Source: Streptococcus sanguinis
Lineage (GTDB): Bacteria; Bacillota; Bacilli; Lactobacillales; Streptococcaceae
Direction: 5' to 3'
Assembly: GCF_019929225.1 (NCBI RefSeq)
Contig: NZ_JAHZPA010000002.1
Location: 186,001-250,000 of the forward strand
Length of the DNA: 64,000 bases
Positions 29,596 through 40,099 of the stretch are shown here, in pieces. Both the position numbers and the translations under genes were made by a program. The stretch's first letter is position 1. Every line of letters starts with the position of its first letter. The notes below the pieces were generated by a model. That model worked only from the letters and a program-made list of their open reading frames with translations. It was not told where the DNA came from and did not search any database.

Positions 29596-30495
29596 ATGAC
29601 AGAAAGCAGACTTTTTAAAATCTTATATCTTCTTTTAGAGCAGGGCCGCACAACAGCTCCCGAATTGGCCTCACTATTTGAAGTATCTATTCGGACTATC
29701 TATCGAGATGTGGATAAGCTGAGTTTGGCAGGAATTCCCATCTATTGCAGCCCAGGCAAAGGCGGGGGTATTTTTCTGATGAAGGATTTTGTCTTAGACA
29801 AGGCCTTGTTTTCAGAGTCTGAGAGGGATGAGCTATTAGCAGCTCTTCAAGGCTTCCAGATTTTAACAGATGGCGAGCAAGTAGAGACCCTGTCTAAGCT
29901 GCAGTCCTTGTTTCAAGTTCAGGCAACTTCCTGGCTGGAGGTGGATTTCACTGACTGGCGCAAAAAAGCAGATCAGAAAGAACTGTTTGATACCATTAAG
30001 CAAGCAATCTTGCAAAGAAGAGTCTTGTCTTTTTCTTATTTGAATGGGCGTGGAGAAAGAGAGCAGCGCAAGCTAGAGGCGCTGAAGTTAGTATTTAAAA
30101 GCCAAAACTGGTATGTTGCTGGCTTTTGTCGTTTAAGACAAGCTCCGCGCTTTTTTAAACTCAGCAGAATGAGAGACTGTCAGATGTTAGAGGAAAGATT
30201 TAAGCAGAGAGTCTTGGATGAGACATTTAGTCCTGAGGGGCGGCTAGGAAATACTGTAAAAGTTGTCTTGAAATTTGATCGGAAGCATGCCTTTCGAGTG
30301 TACGAGGAGTTTTCGGAAGCAGAGATAGAGGAGACTGATGGGAGCCTTTATGTCGAAACCCTTTTGCCGAGTCACGATAGTCTTTATACCTACTTGCTAT
30401 CCTTTTTGGATGGAGTTGAAATCATGGAGCCGCCTCGGTTACGGGAAGAATTCAAAGAAAAGTTAAAAGCCATTGCCGATATTTATAAAAGCTGA
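29596..30495 (+). CDS. WYL-domain transcriptional regulator (DeoR/YafY type), module 2
   Basis: A 299-residue regulator with the same architecture and length as the one at 7757-8656. It has an N-terminal winged helix (PELASLFEVSIRTIYRDV, then GIPIYCSPGKGGG), a WYL region with QNWYVAGFCR, and a C-terminal ligand domain. TATAAT near 29573 is the probable -10 box. Its stop codon lies inside a perfect hairpin containing TGACAGA...TTGTCA. The next gene is GyrI-like and runs in the same direction, whereas module 1 is divergent. Confidence 0.87.
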   Translation: MTESRLFKILYLLLEQGRTTAPELASLFEVSIRTIYRDVDKLSLAGIPIYCSPGKGGGIFLMKDFVLDKALFSESERDELLAALQGFQILTDGEQVETLSKLQSLFQVQATSWLEVDFTDWRKKADQKELFDTIKQAILQRRVLSFSYLNGRGEREQRKLEALKLVFKSQNWYVAGFCRLRQAPRFFKLSRMRDCQMLEERFKQRVLDETFSPEGRLGNTVKVVLKFDRKHAFRVYEEFSEAEIEETDGSLYVETLLPSHDSLYTYLLSFLDGVEIMEPPRLREEFKEKLKAIADIYKS

Positions 30496-30513
30496 CAGAG
30501 GTTGTCAGCTTTT
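30487..30513 (+). promoter_or_regulatory. Perfect hairpin/palindrome between WYL regulator and GyrI-like gene
   Basis: AAAAGCTGACA (30487-30497) and TGTCAGCTTTT (30503-30513) form an 11-base perfect inverted repeat with a 5-base spacer. It can act as a terminator of the regulator gene, which would leave the GyrI-like gene to a promoter with TATACT at 30520-30525. Its TGACAGA...TTGTCA core matches the module 1 operator, so it may also be a DNA-binding site. Confidence 0.6.
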
Positions 30514-30554
30514 CTTTGCTATACTGTTTGTAGTAAAGAAAGGAGGGCTCTCTC

Positions 30555-31169
30555 ATGAAATATGAATGGAGAAAAGCCAATCGAGAAATAAATCAAATCA
30601 AGTCTAAACCCTGTCTTATAGATGTTCCTGCCCAGTCTTTTATCATGATTGACGGCAAGGGCAATCCTAATGCTGCTGACTTTTCGGAACGAGTTGGTGC
30701 TCTGTACAGTTTAGCCTATGCTATCAAAATGAACTACAAAAAGACAGCGGCCGAGCAAGAATTTACTGATTTTACAGTTTATCCCTTGGAAGGGATTTGG
30801 CAACAAGAGCAAGTAGGAGAACTGATTAAAGAAGAATTGATTTATACCATTATGATTGGCCAGCCGGACTTTATCACTGGAGAGATGGTGAAAAAGGCTC
30901 TGGAACAAGTCCGTGTCAAAAAGCCTAATCCTCTCTATGATGAGATTCGCTTTGAAGAAATGACGGAAGGAGAGTGTGTCGCCATGCTGCATCTGGGTCC
31001 TTTTGACGAAGAACCTCACTCCTTCGCTAAAATGGATGCCTTTTGCCAGAATCACCAGCTGACACGGATTTCACACACTCATAGAGAAATCTATCTCAAT
31101 AATCTGAATCGGACAGACCCTAGCAAGCTGGAAACAATTCTGCGCTATAGGGTTCAGAAAAATCAATAA
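30555..31169 (+). CDS. GyrI-like domain protein, module 2
   Basis: A 204-residue protein of the GyrI-like small-molecule-binding superfamily, in its longer form. The opening MKYEWRKANREINQIK and the strand SFIMIDGKGNPN, followed by ECVAMLHLGPFDEEP and REIYLNNLNRTDPSKLETILRYRV, match this family, whose members hydrolyse or sequester toxic small molecules in some bacteria. The strong AAAGGAGGG ribosome site suggests high translation. It pairs with the WYL regulator upstream. Confidence 0.82.
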   Translation: MKYEWRKANREINQIKSKPCLIDVPAQSFIMIDGKGNPNAADFSERVGALYSLAYAIKMNYKKTAAEQEFTDFTVYPLEGIWQQEQVGELIKEELIYTIMIGQPDFITGEMVKKALEQVRVKKPNPLYDEIRFEEMTEGECVAMLHLGPFDEEPHSFAKMDAFCQNHQLTRISHTHREIYLNNLNRTDPSKLETILRYRVQKNQ

Positions 31170-31176
31170 AGAAATA

Positions 31177-31203
31177 GAGCAGAAAACTAACTGTTTTCTG
31201 CTC
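31177..31203. terminator. Bidirectional terminator between GyrI-like gene and clpE
   Basis: GAGCAGAAAAC (31177-31187) and GTTTTCTGCTC (31193-31203) pair perfectly around TAACT, between convergent genes. Confidence 0.85.
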
Positions 31204-31217
31204 CATTTTGTCGACAT

Positions 31218-33488
31218 TTATTTTTCTTCTTGTGATGAATTAACGGACTCTGTGCTTTCAGTCTTCTTGGCTGACTTGATGAGAATCTTGCCATTGCTGG
31301 TCATAATAGCTTTGAGATCTTTTTCGCTTGGATTTTCCAGATAGAAGTCAGTAATAGCATCTTCGATATGGTCCTGAATGGTACGGCGCAGTGGGCGAGC
31401 GCCCATTTTTGGATTGTAGCCCAGGTCAACCAATTTTTCCTTGACCTTCTCCGTAACATCCAGATGAATGTCATTGGTTGCCAAACGTTGATTAACATCG
31501 TCCAGCATAAGGTTGACGATTTGCAGCAGATTGTCCTTGCTGAGCGCCTGGAATTCGATAATGCCGTCAAAACGGTTCATAAACTCAGGACTGAAGAAGT
31601 TACCCAATTCACCCAAAACGGAGTTGGTGCGGCCTTCACGCGCTGCTCCAAAGCCAACGCTGGCTTCAGCTTTGCCAGTTCCGGCATTGGATGTCATGAT
31701 GATAATGGTGTCCTTGAAGCTGACAGTCCGGCCTTGGCCATCGGTCAGGCGGCCATCATCTAGAACCTGCAGGAACATGTGCATAACATCGGGATGGGCC
31801 TTTTCCACCTCATCCAGCAGAATGAGTGAGTAGGGATTGCGGCGGACGCGCTCAGTCAATTGACCAGCTTCATCATAGCCGACATAGCCCGGAGGGGCAC
31901 CGACCAGCTTGGCCACGCTGTGTTTCTCCATATATTCACTCATATCAAAGCGAATCATGCTGTCAGCCGAACCAAAGAGCTCAATGGCTAGTTGCTTAGA
32001 CAGCTCAGTCTTACCGACACCAGTTGGTCCGACAAAGAGGAAGCTGCCGATTGGGCGATTAGGACTTCCTAGTCCGACTCGGTTGCGGCGGATGGCCTTG
32101 GCAATCTTATCCACAGCATCGTCTTGGCCGATGACATGAGCCTTTAGGTCGCTGGCGAGACTGACTAGTTGAGACTGTTCCTTTTCTTTGAGATCGCCAA
32201 CTGGGATATTGGTCTTTTGCTCTACAATGTGTTCAATCGTTTTCTCGCTGATAATCGGAGTATCCTTGTCTAGCACACTTGTCTGCTGGAGTTCCTTGTA
32301 CTTGGCAATCTGATCACGGAAGTAAGCTGCTTTCTCGAAATCTTCGTCACGAGTTGCCTGAGCCTTGAGGTTTTCTGCTTCGATCAGACGTTGGTCAATG
32401 ACCTTGGGATCAACAAAGTTGAGGGTCAGATTCATCTTGGATCCAGCCTCATCCAAGAGGTCAATAGCCTTGTCTGGCAGGAAGCGATCTTGGATGTAGC
32501 GGTTGGAGAGAAGCGCAGCAGCTTCAATGGCCGCATCTGTGTACTTGACATGATGGTAGTCTTCGTATTTTTTCTGAATCCCTTTGAGGATGGTAATCGT
32601 TTCCTCTACCGTCGGCTCGTCTACCTTAACGGGCTGCATACGGCGCTCCAATGCAGCATCTTTCTCGATGATACGATATTCATTAAGGGTGGTCGCTCCG
32701 ACCATCTGGAGTTCTCCGCGAGCCAGAGCTGGTTTGAGGATGTTTCCAGCGTCCATATTGCCATCGCCAGCAGAGCCTGCTCCGACAATTTCATGGATTT
32801 CATCAATAAAGAGAATGACATCCTGACGAGAACGAATCTCATCAATGAGCTTCTGCATCCGTTCCTCAAATTGGCCACGGATACCAGTTCCCTGCACTAA
32901 ACTGACAACGTCTAGGCGGATAACTTCCTTGCCTTGGAGTTTATGAGGCACATCACCATCAACAATTTTCTGGGCCAGACCTTCCACCACGGCTGTTTTT
33001 CCGACTCCTGGCTCTCCTATGAGAACAGGATTGTTTTTGGTGCGGCGGTTGAGGATTTCAATGACACGGACGATTTCTTCATCACGGCCAATAACAGGAT
33101 CAATCTCGCCTCGGCGAGCCAACTCAGTCACGTTGATACCAAACTCTTCCAGCAGGCCTTTTGGCTTTTGCGGACTTGGCTGAGGCTGACCACCCTTGCT
33201 AGGATTGGAACCGTAGCCGCCACCGCCTCCATAGGCTCCGCCAGATTGGGTAGGAGGAGTAGTTGGTTCCTGAGGCTGTTGGAAATTGCTGAGGCTGTTG
33301 AAAAAGTCATCGATAGGATCTGTTCCGTGATTGTTGGCATTAGCAATTCCGCCGAACAAGGAATGTTCAGGGTCTGTTTTCATGATTTGGTAGCAGTTTT
33401 GGCACAAATCCACCTGCTTTTTATGGCCATTTACGTTGGTATAAAGGTGAATCGTAGATTCGTTGATTTTACAATTTTGGCAAAGCAT
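31218..33488 (-). CDS. clpE: ATP-dependent Clp protease ATP-binding subunit ClpE
   Basis: HSP100 unfoldase of 756 residues that works with ClpP on misfolded proteins. The N-terminal zinc finger (C3-C6 and C29-C32: LCQNC, LCQNC) is diagnostic for ClpE. A glycine/proline/glutamine-rich linker (about 60-110) follows. The first AAA domain has GEPGVGKTA and ILFIDEIHE, a UVR segment (about 390) follows, and the second has GPTGVGKTE and [12 protein letters not shown]. The CtsR box upstream indicates heat and stress control. Confidence 0.96.
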   Translation of the reverse strand: MLCQNCKINESTIHLYTNVNGHKKQVDLCQNCYQIMKTDPEHSLFGGIANANNHGTDPIDDFFNSLSNFQQPQEPTTPPTQSGGAYGGGGGYGSNPSKGGQPQPSPQKPKGLLEEFGINVTELARRGEIDPVIGRDEEIVRVIEILNRRTKNNPVLIGEPGVGKTAVVEGLAQKIVDGDVPHKLQGKEVIRLDVVSLVQGTGIRGQFEERMQKLIDEIRSRQDVILFIDEIHEIVGAGSAGDGNMDAGNILKPALARGELQMVGATTLNEYRIIEKDAALERRMQPVKVDEPTVEETITILKGIQKKYEDYHHVKYTDAAIEAAALLSNRYIQDRFLPDKAIDLLDEAGSKMNLTLNFVDPKVIDQRLIEAENLKAQATRDEDFEKAAYFRDQIAKYKELQQTSVLDKDTPIISEKTIEHIVEQKTNIPVGDLKEKEQSQLVSLASDLKAHVIGQDDAVDKIAKAIRRNRVGLGSPNRPIGSFLFVGPTGVGKTELSKQLAIELFGSADSMIRFDMSEYMEKHSVAKLVGAPPGYVGYDEAGQLTERVRRNPYSLILLDEVEKAHPDVMHMFLQVLDDGRLTDGQGRTVSFKDTIIIMTSNAGTGKAEASVGFGAAREGRTNSVLGELGNFFSPEFMNRFDGIIEFQALSKDNLLQIVNLMLDDVNQRLATNDIHLDVTEKVKEKLVDLGYNPKMGARPLRRTIQDHIEDAITDFYLENPSEKDLKAIMTSNGKILIKSAKKTESTESVNSSQEEK

Positions 33489-33539
33489 GCAGATACCTCT
33501 TTTCTTTTAGTGTGCAAGCTATTTATAGAAATGATTAAA

Positions 33540-33597
33540 GGTCAAAAATAGTCAAAGTTTTATAGTTTCATTATATCAGTATTCTCGAACTTTGCAA
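33540..33597 (-). promoter_or_regulatory. CtsR box and promoter of clpE
   Basis: GGTCAAA-AAT-AGTCAAA at 33540-33556 is a full tandem-heptad CtsR operator. On the minus strand TATAAT (33575-33570) and TTGCAA (33597-33592), 16 bases apart, form the promoter. The operator covers the transcription start region. Confidence 0.8.
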
Positions 33598-33737
33598 GAA
33601 TTTACTACAAAATCCTCCCTTAGACCGAGCTGAATGAAAACAAATTCTTGAAAAATTACAAAAAATTGGCTTTTAGTGGTATTTCAGTCGCTATTTATGG
33701 TAAAATAAGAGGGAACTAAGTAAATAGGAGAAACAAA

Positions 33738-33968
33738 ATGGAATCACATTTAGTTAGAATTATCAACCGCTTAGAAGCTATGGCTAAGGATGGCGGAAAT
33801 TTGAAACGTAATTTTGAGCGTGAAGGAGTGGTTGTAGCAGAAGTAGCTTATAGTTACGACGAAGAAAATGGCTCTGTCTTCACCTTACGTGATGTTGCAG
33901 CGCGTGAGACCTATACTTTCGACAGCATCGATTTGATTGCAATGGAAATTTATGAATTACTCTACTAA
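33738..33968 (+). CDS. DUF1797 family protein (YkuJ-like)
   Basis: A small acidic cytoplasmic protein of 76 residues with the YkuJ pattern: RIINRLEAMAKDGGN, FEREGVVVAEVAYSYD and an ending DSIDLIAMEIYELL. The family is common in Firmicutes and has no known function. It has its own ATGGTAAAAT -10 region, a GGAG ribosome site and a terminator, so it is monocistronic. Confidence 0.85.
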   Translation: MESHLVRIINRLEAMAKDGGNLKRNFEREGVVVAEVAYSYDEENGSVFTLRDVAARETYTFDSIDLIAMEIYELLY

Positions 33969-33988
33969 AAAGCACTTAGCTGCTTTTT
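33967..33988 (+). terminator. Terminator of the ykuJ-like gene
   Basis: AAAAAGCA and TGCTTTTT pair around CTTAGC, followed by a T-rich tail. Confidence 0.8.
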
Positions 33989-34117
33989 ATTTTTACCCTT
34001 TTTATCTTATTTTGAAAAAGATTTAGTAGGTCTGAAAATTTTACCACTAGCTGCCAATGAATCCTCGTCTTATAACCTTGTATAAGAAAAAGTTATAGGT
34101 TGGGCACAGATTTTTTT

Positions 34118-34125
34118 GGTATAAT
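34118..34125 (+). promoter_or_regulatory. Extended -10 promoter of folD
   Basis: GGTATAAT preceded by T gives TGGTATAAT, about 33 bases before the folD start. Confidence 0.5.
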
Positions 34126-34157
34126 GAAAAAGATAATGAAAAAGAAATGAGAATGAC

Positions 34158-35012
34158 ATGGCGCAGATTATTGATGGTAGAGGTTTGGCAGAGAAGCTTC
34201 AGAAAAAATTAGCTGAAAAAACGGCTCGCCTCAAAGAAAAGACAGGTCAGGTTCCGGGCTTGGTAGTGATTGTGGTGGGAAATAATCCAGCCAGTCAAAT
34301 CTACGTCCGTAACAAAGAGCGCTCAGCCTTGGCTGCAGGATTTCGGAGTAAGGTAGAACGTCTGCCAGAAGAGACCAGCCAGGAAGAGCTCTTGAGCTTG
34401 ATTGAAACTTATAATCAAAATCCTGACTGGCATGGGATTTTGGTCCAGCTACCCTTGCCTGAGCATATCGATGATGAAGCTGTACTGCTGGCTATTGATC
34501 CAGACAAGGATGTTGATGGCTTTCATCCGCTTAATATGGGCAAGCTATGGAGCGGCCATCCGGTTATGATTCCGGCTACTCCTGCAGGCATTATGGCAAT
34601 GTTCCATGAATATGGCGTTGAATTGGAAGGCAAGCGAGCGGTCGTCATCGGGCGGAGTAATATTGTCGGTAAGCCCATGGCTCAGCTCCTTTTAGCTAAG
34701 AATGCGACAGTGACCCTAACACATTCACGGACCCACAATCTAGCCAAGACTGCTAAGCGGGCAGATATTTTGGTGGTGGCTATCGGACGTGGACATTTTG
34801 TGACCAAGGACTTTGTCAAGGAAGGGGCTGTTGTCATTGATGTCGGTATGAACCGAGATGAAAATGGCAAGCTGATTGGCGACGTTAAGTTTGATGAAGT
34901 GTCTGAAATTGCTAGCCTGATTACCCCTGTACCTGGAGGTGTTGGGCCTATGACCATTACCATGCTGATGGAGCAGACCTACCAAGCCTTTAAACGGAGT
35001 CTTGAATCATGA
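34158..35012 (+). CDS. folD: Methylenetetrahydrofolate dehydrogenase / cyclohydrolase
   Basis: Bifunctional one-carbon enzyme (NADP-dependent 5,10-methylene-THF dehydrogenase and methenyl-THF cyclohydrolase) of 284 residues. YVRNKERSA with the catalytic Tyr and downstream lysine, QLPLPEHID, and [11 protein letters not shown] are in order. The dinucleotide fold contains [17 protein letters not shown], and the end has [12 protein letters not shown]. Its end overlaps the HAD-phosphatase start by four bases. Confidence 0.97.
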   Translation: MAQIIDGRGLAEKLQKKLAEKTARLKEKTGQVPGLVVIVVGNNPASQIYVRNKERSALAAGFRSKVERLPEETSQEELLSLIETYNQNPDWHGILVQLPLPEHIDDEAVLLAIDPDKDVDGFHPLNMGKLWSGHPVMIPATPAGIMAMFHEYGVELEGKRAVVIGRSNIVGKPMAQLLLAKNATVTLTHSRTHNLAKTAKRADILVVAIGRGHFVTKDFVKEGAVVIDVGMNRDENGKLIGDVKFDEVSEIASLITPVPGGVGPMTITMLMEQTYQAFKRSLES

Positions 35013-35782
35013 AATTTGTTTTTGATTTGGATGGGACCTTGTCCTTTGATTATATGACGATTGATGAGGAGATTAAGCAGGTTCTGCTGACGGCTCCTCA
35101 GTTTGGGCATGAAGTTCTGTTTGCTTCGGCGCGTTCCTATCGAGATTGTCTGGGACTATTGGGTCCGGAATTGAGCCAGCAGATAGTGATTGGCCTGAAT
35201 GGCGGAGTAGCTTATCAGAAGGGACAGCTGATGTTTGAGCGTCAGCTGCATCAGTCAAGTTATCAAGCCATTTTAGATACTTGTTTGACCTATAATTTGC
35301 CTTTTTTCGTCGATAATACTTTTGACTACAGCGGCCAGATTTTAGAAAAAATCCCTTTTATTGCCAGTGTAGATCCTCTCAAGCGGGCAAGACAGCTGGA
35401 ACTAACTGAACTCCAGCATCCTATTAAGCTTGTTATTTACATGGGGAATCATGAGCAGCTCTTAGACGATTTACAGGCTCGTTTTGCAAACTTGCCTAAT
35501 CTAAGTCTAGACTATCATGAACATGAGAAATGTTTTTATATCAATCCAGCTGAAACCAATAAAGCTTCAACTGTAAAGAAACTATGCGGTTCGGATTATG
35601 TGGCTTTTGGTAATGATCAAAATGATATCCAGCTCTTTAAGAATTCTCTCTACGCTGTACAGGTTGGGGATTTCCTAGGATTGAGCGATTATGCGGATGA
35701 GCAGGTCGCCTTTCAAGAAAATTTACCCAAGGCAGTCGCAGCAAGAATCTTACAAAAATTTGCAGATTTCCGAGAAAAATAA
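35009..35782 (+). CDS. HAD superfamily (Cof-type, IIB) phosphatase
   Basis: Sugar- or cofactor-phosphate phosphatase of 257 residues. Motif I is FDLDGTLS near the N-terminus (nucleophile and acid aspartates), motif II lies around FASARS, the motif III lysine is in NKAST, and motif IV is GNDQND. The cap domain (about 80-185) is the C2 type. The exact substrate is unknown. It is translationally coupled to folD (ATGA). Confidence 0.9.
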   Translation: MKFVFDLDGTLSFDYMTIDEEIKQVLLTAPQFGHEVLFASARSYRDCLGLLGPELSQQIVIGLNGGVAYQKGQLMFERQLHQSSYQAILDTCLTYNLPFFVDNTFDYSGQILEKIPFIASVDPLKRARQLELTELQHPIKLVIYMGNHEQLLDDLQARFANLPNLSLDYHEHEKCFYINPAETNKASTVKKLCGSDYVAFGNDQNDIQLFKNSLYAVQVGDFLGLSDYADEQVAFQENLPKAVAARILQKFADFREK

Positions 35783-35797
35783 CTTTCCTGCGATACG

Positions 35798-35820
35798 AGG
35801 CACCTGTTTAGGTGCCTTTT
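35798..35820 (+). terminator. Terminator after folD-HAD
   Basis: AGGCACC and GGTGCCT pair around TGTTTA, followed by TTTT. GTATAATG just after is the -10 box of the next gene. Confidence 0.75.
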
Positions 35821-35889
35821 GGTGTATAATGAAGATAGGTTTGGTCATCTTGAGACAAGTGCAGGATGAAGTTGGTCTAGGAGAATATC

Positions 35890-36732
35890 ATGGTAAAAAA
35901 TGCTGAAAATATTTTAAAAAGAGTCATTCGGGAACGTCCCTTGGATAGTCACAAGGGCGATTACGGTCATCTTTTACTGATTGGAGGGACCTATCCTTAT
36001 GGGGGCGCCATTATCATGGCAGCTTTGGCTGCGGTCAATAGCGGAGCAGGTCTGGTGACTGTTGCTACAGATAGAGAAAATATCGCCCCTCTGCACAGTC
36101 ATTTACCGGAGGCCATGGCCTTTGACTTAGAGGAGCAAGGCCGATTGACAGAGCAACTGGCCAAATCAGATCTAGTCTTGATTGGTCCTGGCTTGGCGGA
36201 GAATCAACTAGGTCTAGATATCCTACAAAAGGTAGTCCAGACTGTGGCAGAGCAGCAGATACTTATCATGGATGGCGGCGCCATTTCACTCTTTAGCAAG
36301 GCAGCTTTGCCATTTCCAAAAGCCCAAACAGTTTTTACCCCTCACCAGAAGGAGTGGGAAGGCTTATCGGGTTTGAGTTTGTCAGATCAGACAGCGGCAG
36401 CCAATCAGGCAGCGGTCAACCAGCTGCCTCTGGGTAGTATAGTCGTGCAGAAAAAGCATGGAACGACCATCTATCAAAGTGGGCAAGAGCAGGTCTTTGA
36501 GCTGACAGTAGGCGGACCTTATCAGGCAACTGGCGGCATGGGGGATACGCTGGCCGGTATGATTACTGCTTTTGCGGGTCAGTTTAAATCAAGCAACCTC
36601 TTTGAGCGAGTGGTGGCTGCAACCCTTCTTCATTCATTTATCGCTGACGAACTAAGTCAGGAAGCTTATGTCGTCCTGCCAACGGCAATCAGCAGAGCCA
36701 TTCCAAGGTGGATGAAGGAGATGAGTCAGTAG
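35890..36732 (+). CDS. nnrD: ADP-dependent NAD(P)H-hydrate dehydratase
   Basis: Repairs damaged S-NAD(P)HX by ADP-dependent dehydration. It has 280 residues with a ribokinase-like fold. HKGDYGHLLLIGG and GGAIIMAALAAVNSGAGLVTV form the N-terminal core, VFTPHQKE the nucleotide region, and ATGGMGDTLAGMI the anion hole with catalytic Asp. It is stand-alone, without the fused epimerase domain found in enteric bacteria; no epimerase gene is in the window. Confidence 0.93.
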   Translation: MVKNAENILKRVIRERPLDSHKGDYGHLLLIGGTYPYGGAIIMAALAAVNSGAGLVTVATDRENIAPLHSHLPEAMAFDLEEQGRLTEQLAKSDLVLIGPGLAENQLGLDILQKVVQTVAEQQILIMDGGAISLFSKAALPFPKAQTVFTPHQKEWEGLSGLSLSDQTAAANQAAVNQLPLGSIVVQKKHGTTIYQSGQEQVFELTVGGPYQATGGMGDTLAGMITAFAGQFKSSNLFERVVAATLLHSFIADELSQEAYVVLPTAISRAIPRWMKEMSQ

Positions 36733-36756
36733 ACATTTTCTTGGGTTTTAAGTCAG

Positions 36757-36788
36757 CTGGGTTTCTTTTGTGGAAGCCCAGTTTTTTT
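36757..36788 (+). terminator. Terminator of nnrD
   Basis: CTGGGTTTC (36757-36765) pairs with GAAGCCCAG (36773-36781), one G-U pair, with seven Ts. Confidence 0.85.
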
Positions 36789-36841
36789 CTTGTTTTTCAG
36801 GGAATTTTTAGACTTTGTAATCGGTTTTTTATGCAGTTTTT

Positions 36842-36850
36842 TGTTATAAT
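36842..36850 (+). promoter_or_regulatory. Extended -10 promoter of the xseA operon
   Basis: TGTTATAAT lies 39 bases before xseA, right after the nnrD terminator. It probably drives xseA-xseB-ispA-tlyA-argR-recN. Confidence 0.6.
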
Positions 36851-36888
36851 AAAAGTTACGGAAAAACTAGAAAAGAAAGGAAAAGGGC

Positions 36889-38229
36889 ATGCCAGAGTAT
36901 TTGTCGGTTTCGACCTTGACCAAGTATTTGAAGATGAAGTTTGAGCGGGATCCTTATTTGGAGCGGGTCTATTTGACTGGCCAAGTGTCCAATTTTCGCC
37001 GACGTCCTAATCATCAATATTTTTCATTAAAGGATGAGAAGGCCGTCATTCAGGTTACGATTTGGTCTGGTGTCTATCAGAAGTTGGGCTTTGAGCTGGA
37101 AGAAGGCATGAAAATCAATGTCATTGGCCGGGTGCAGCTCTATGAGCCGAGCGGTTCCTATTCTATCATCATTGAAAAGGCAGAGCCGGATGGTATCGGT
37201 GCCTTGGCTATCCAGTTTGAACAGCTCAAGAAAAAACTGGGAGAAGAAGGGCTTTTTCAAGAGAAATTCAAGCAAGCCTTGCCCCAATTTCCTAAGAAAA
37301 TCGGCGTTGTAACCAGTCTTAGCGGAGCGGTCATCCGAGACATTATCACGACGGTCAGCCGTCGCTTTCCGGGAGTGGAGATTGTCCTTTATCCGACCAA
37401 GGTACAGGGAGATGGGGCTGCAGCTCAGGTTGCTGACCACATCAGACTGGCCAATGAGCGGTCGGATTTGGATGTACTGATTATTGGTCGAGGTGGCGGT
37501 TCTATCGAAGATCTCTGGGCTTTCAACGAAGAGGAAACAGTTCGGGCTATTTTTGAGTCTAGGATTCCTGTTATTTCTAGTGTCGGCCATGAGACAGATA
37601 CGACTTTGGCGGATTTTGTGGCAGATCGCAGGGCTGCGACTCCGACGGCTGCGGCTGAGCTAGCAACACCGGTCACCAAGCTGGATCTGCTGGGGCATTT
37701 GCAGCAGCAGGAAAACCGCATGTCACGAGCGATTTACAATCGCCTGAGCTATTATCGAGAGCGACTGAATAAACTGACTCAGTCGGTTATCTTCCGACAG
37801 CCAGAGCGGCTTTACGATGGTCATCTGCAGAAATTAGACCAGCTCAACCTGCGACTCAAGCAAAAAATTCGCGAATATTATAGTGAAGAGCAACAGCGGG
37901 TCAAAATCTTGCAACATCGTTTGGAAGCATTGAATCCGCTCAGTCGCGTTCAGCGTTTTCAAGAGCAGACTGCCCAGCTGGAGCGTTTGCTGCGCAGCAA
38001 CATGGCGGTCATTTATGATAACAAGGTGGCTCAAGTCAGGAGATTGTCCGAGGCCTTGCTTATGCTGGATACCAGTCGAATCGTGGCGCGTGGCTATGCT
38101 ATTGTCCAAAAGAATAAAAAGGTTGTCGAGTCAAGTGCTGGCATTGAAGAAAAAGATGTGCTGACCCTGCTCATGCGGGATGGGCAGCTGGAAGTAGAGG
38201 TAAAACATGTCCAAAGAAAAGAAATTTGA
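36889..38229 (+). CDS. xseA: Exodeoxyribonuclease VII large subunit
   Basis: Catalytic subunit of a single-strand exonuclease. It has 446 residues. The N-terminal OB fold ([22 protein letters not shown]) binds DNA. The nuclease region holds [29 protein letters not shown] and [27 protein letters not shown]. Long C-terminal coiled coils (about 270-400) follow. Its end overlaps xseB by 23 bases. Confidence 0.97.
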   Translation: MPEYLSVSTLTKYLKMKFERDPYLERVYLTGQVSNFRRRPNHQYFSLKDEKAVIQVTIWSGVYQKLGFELEEGMKINVIGRVQLYEPSGSYSIIIEKAEPDGIGALAIQFEQLKKKLGEEGLFQEKFKQALPQFPKKIGVVTSLSGAVIRDIITTVSRRFPGVEIVLYPTKVQGDGAAAQVADHIRLANERSDLDVLIIGRGGGSIEDLWAFNEEETVRAIFESRIPVISSVGHETDTTLADFVADRRAATPTAAAELATPVTKLDLLGHLQQQENRMSRAIYNRLSYYRERLNKLTQSVIFRQPERLYDGHLQKLDQLNLRLKQKIREYYSEEQQRVKILQHRLEALNPLSRVQRFQEQTAQLERLLRSNMAVIYDNKVAQVRRLSEALLMLDTSRIVARGYAIVQKNKKVVESSAGIEEKDVLTLLMRDGQLEVEVKHVQRKEI

Positions 38230-38419
38230 AGAAAACTTAGCAGACTTGGAAGTCATTGTCCAAAAGCTAGAAAACGGTGATGTAGCGCTGGAAGAGGCAA
38301 TTGCGGAATTTCAAAAGGGGATGAAGCTTTCAAAGGAACTACAGGCTAGTCTGGACAAGGCAGAAAAGACCTTAGTTAAGGTCATGCAGGCAGACGGCAC
38401 AGAAACGGAAATGGAATGA
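38207..38419 (+). CDS. xseB: Exodeoxyribonuclease VII small subunit
   Basis: A 70-residue two-helix subunit that binds the XseA coiled coils. [26 protein letters not shown] is the family pattern. It begins inside the xseA end and overlaps ispA by four bases, so the three genes are translationally linked. Confidence 0.95.
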   Translation: MSKEKKFEENLADLEVIVQKLENGDVALEEAIAEFQKGMKLSKELQASLDKAEKTLVKVMQADGTETEME

Positions 38420-39291
38420 CAAGAAACGAGAAACTGGAAAAGATTGGTCTGACGATTGAGGATTTTTATAAATCTCAGCAAGTTTCGTCAGATTTATCAG
38501 AAGTTATTTTGTACTCGGTGCAGGCTGGAGGCAAGCGAATTCGTCCCTTACTGCTATTGGAGTTGATTCAAGCCTTTGGCCTAGAGCTGGCTGAGGCCCA
38601 CTATCAGGTCGCGGCGGCTCTTGAGATGATTCACACTGGCAGCCTTATCCATGATGATTTACCGGCTATGGATGATGATGACTATCGTCGAGGCCGCTTG
38701 ACTAGCCATAAGAAGTTTGGAGAGGATATGGCTATTTTGGCGGGTGATTCTCTCTTTTTAGACCCCTATGGACTATTGGCAAGATCCGAGCTGCCTAGTC
38801 AGGTCAAGTTGGACTTGATTTCTGAATTGTCTCTGGCGGCAGGGAGCTTTGGTATGGTCGCGGGACAAGTTCTGGACATGCAAGGCGAAGGTCAAGCAAT
38901 TAGTTTAGAAGATTTAAAAACCATCCATGCCAATAAGACTGGAAAACTTCTGGCGTATCCCTTTGTCGCAGCTGGTTTGATTGCTGAGGTCAAGCAGTCT
39001 GTTCAAGAGAAGCTTCGTAGGATTGGAGAGCTCTTGGGCTTGGCCTTTCAAGTGCGGGATGATATTTTGGATGTTACAGCCAGCTTTGAAGAGCTGGGTA
39101 AAACCCCGCAGAAAGATTTAGCTGCAGCCAAGTCGACTTATCCAGCTTTTCTAGGACTGGATGGAGCTAAGAACTTTTTCAATCAGACCCTTGATGAAGC
39201 TGTGGACATTCTGAAAGACTTGGAAGAAAAGACAGAGTTTTCAGGCGAAGAAATTCAAAAGATAATAGAAAGTTTGAGATTGAATGGCTAA
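38416..39291 (+). CDS. ispA: Farnesyl/geranyl diphosphate synthase
   Basis: Trans-prenyltransferase that makes short-chain isoprenyl diphosphates for undecaprenyl phosphate. It has 291 residues. The first aspartate-rich motif is DDLPAMD and the second DDILD, with GGKRIRPLL and [10 protein letters not shown]. It overlaps xseB upstream by four bases and tlyA downstream by eight. Confidence 0.95.
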   Translation: MTRNEKLEKIGLTIEDFYKSQQVSSDLSEVILYSVQAGGKRIRPLLLLELIQAFGLELAEAHYQVAAALEMIHTGSLIHDDLPAMDDDDYRRGRLTSHKKFGEDMAILAGDSLFLDPYGLLARSELPSQVKLDLISELSLAAGSFGMVAGQVLDMQGEGQAISLEDLKTIHANKTGKLLAYPFVAAGLIAEVKQSVQEKLRRIGELLGLAFQVRDDILDVTASFEELGKTPQKDLAAAKSTYPAFLGLDGAKNFFNQTLDEAVDILKDLEEKTEFSGEEIQKIIESLRLNG

Positions 39292-40099
39292 GGAAAGAGT
39301 AGATGTGCTGGCCTACAGACAAGGGCTCTTTGAGACCAGAGAGCAGGCTAAGCGTGGTGTAATGGCTGGGCTGGTTATTGCTGCAGCTAATGGCCAGCGC
39401 TTTGACAAGCCTGGTGAAAAGATTGACACAGGAACAGAGCTACGCTTAAAAGGTGAGAAACTCAGATATGTCAGCCGAGGAGGCCTCAAGCTAGAAAAGG
39501 CTTTGCAAGTCTTTGATATTTCAGTCGCTGACCGAGTGACCTTGGATATCGGAGCTTCGACCGGCGGTTTTACAGATGTCATGCTGCAGAACGGAGCTAA
39601 GCTGGTCTATGCAGTAGATGTCGGTACTAATCAACTGGCTTGGAAGCTCAGACAGGATGAGCGGGTTGTCAGCATGGAGCAGTTTAATTTTCGCTATGCC
39701 CAAAGGACTGACTTTGAGCAGGAGCCTAGTTTTGCTAGTATTGATGTTAGCTTTATATCGCTGAGCTTGATTTTGCCAGCTCTGCATGAGATTTTGGCTC
39801 GGGATGGCCAAGTGGTCGCCTTGATCAAGCCTCAGTTTGAAGCAGGCCGCGAGCAGATTGGGAAAAAAGGGATTGTCAAGGATAAAAAGGTCCATTTGGC
39901 AGTTCTGGAAAAGGTCACAGCATTTATGATGGAGGCTGGCTTTTCTGTCAGCGGACTGGATTTTTCGCCTATTCAGGGAGGTCAGGGCAATGTAGAATTT
40001 CTGGCCTATTTAGAAAAGAGCATAGAGCCACAGCCACTTGATTCAGCAATGATGACAGCTGTCGTAGAGGCAGCACATAAGGAATTTAAAGATGAATAA
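39284..40099 (+). CDS. tlyA: TlyA family rRNA 2'-O-methyltransferase (hemolysin-A-like)
   Basis: An N-terminal S4 RNA-binding domain (ERVDVLAYRQGLFETREQAKRGVMAG, about residues 4-60) and a SAM-dependent FtsJ-like methyltransferase domain (TLDIGASTGGFTDVMLQNGA). IDVSFISL and LIKPQFEAGRE are further family signatures. It has 271 residues. In mycobacteria the protein methylates 16S and 23S rRNA; the target in streptococci is not established. It is placed between ispA and argR, as in Bacillus. Confidence 0.92.
   Translation: MAKERVDVLAYRQGLFETREQAKRGVMAGLVIAAANGQRFDKPGEKIDTGTELRLKGEKLRYVSRGGLKLEKALQVFDISVADRVTLDIGASTGGFTDVMLQNGAKLVYAVDVGTNQLAWKLRQDERVVSMEQFNFRYAQRTDFEQEPSFASIDVSFISLSLILPALHEILARDGQVVALIKPQFEAGREQIGKKGIVKDKKVHLAVLEKVTAFMMEAGFSVSGLDFSPIQGGQGNVEFLAYLEKSIEPQPLDSAMMTAVVEAAHKEFKDE

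Noticed and set aside
32391..33551. Several long plus-strand open frames opposite clpE
   Set aside because: They are antisense to a clear ClpE protein and have low-complexity, shadow-like sequence.
36708..36944. 78-codon open frame between nnrD and xseA
   Set aside because: It reads through the nnrD end, a strong terminator and into xseA in another frame.
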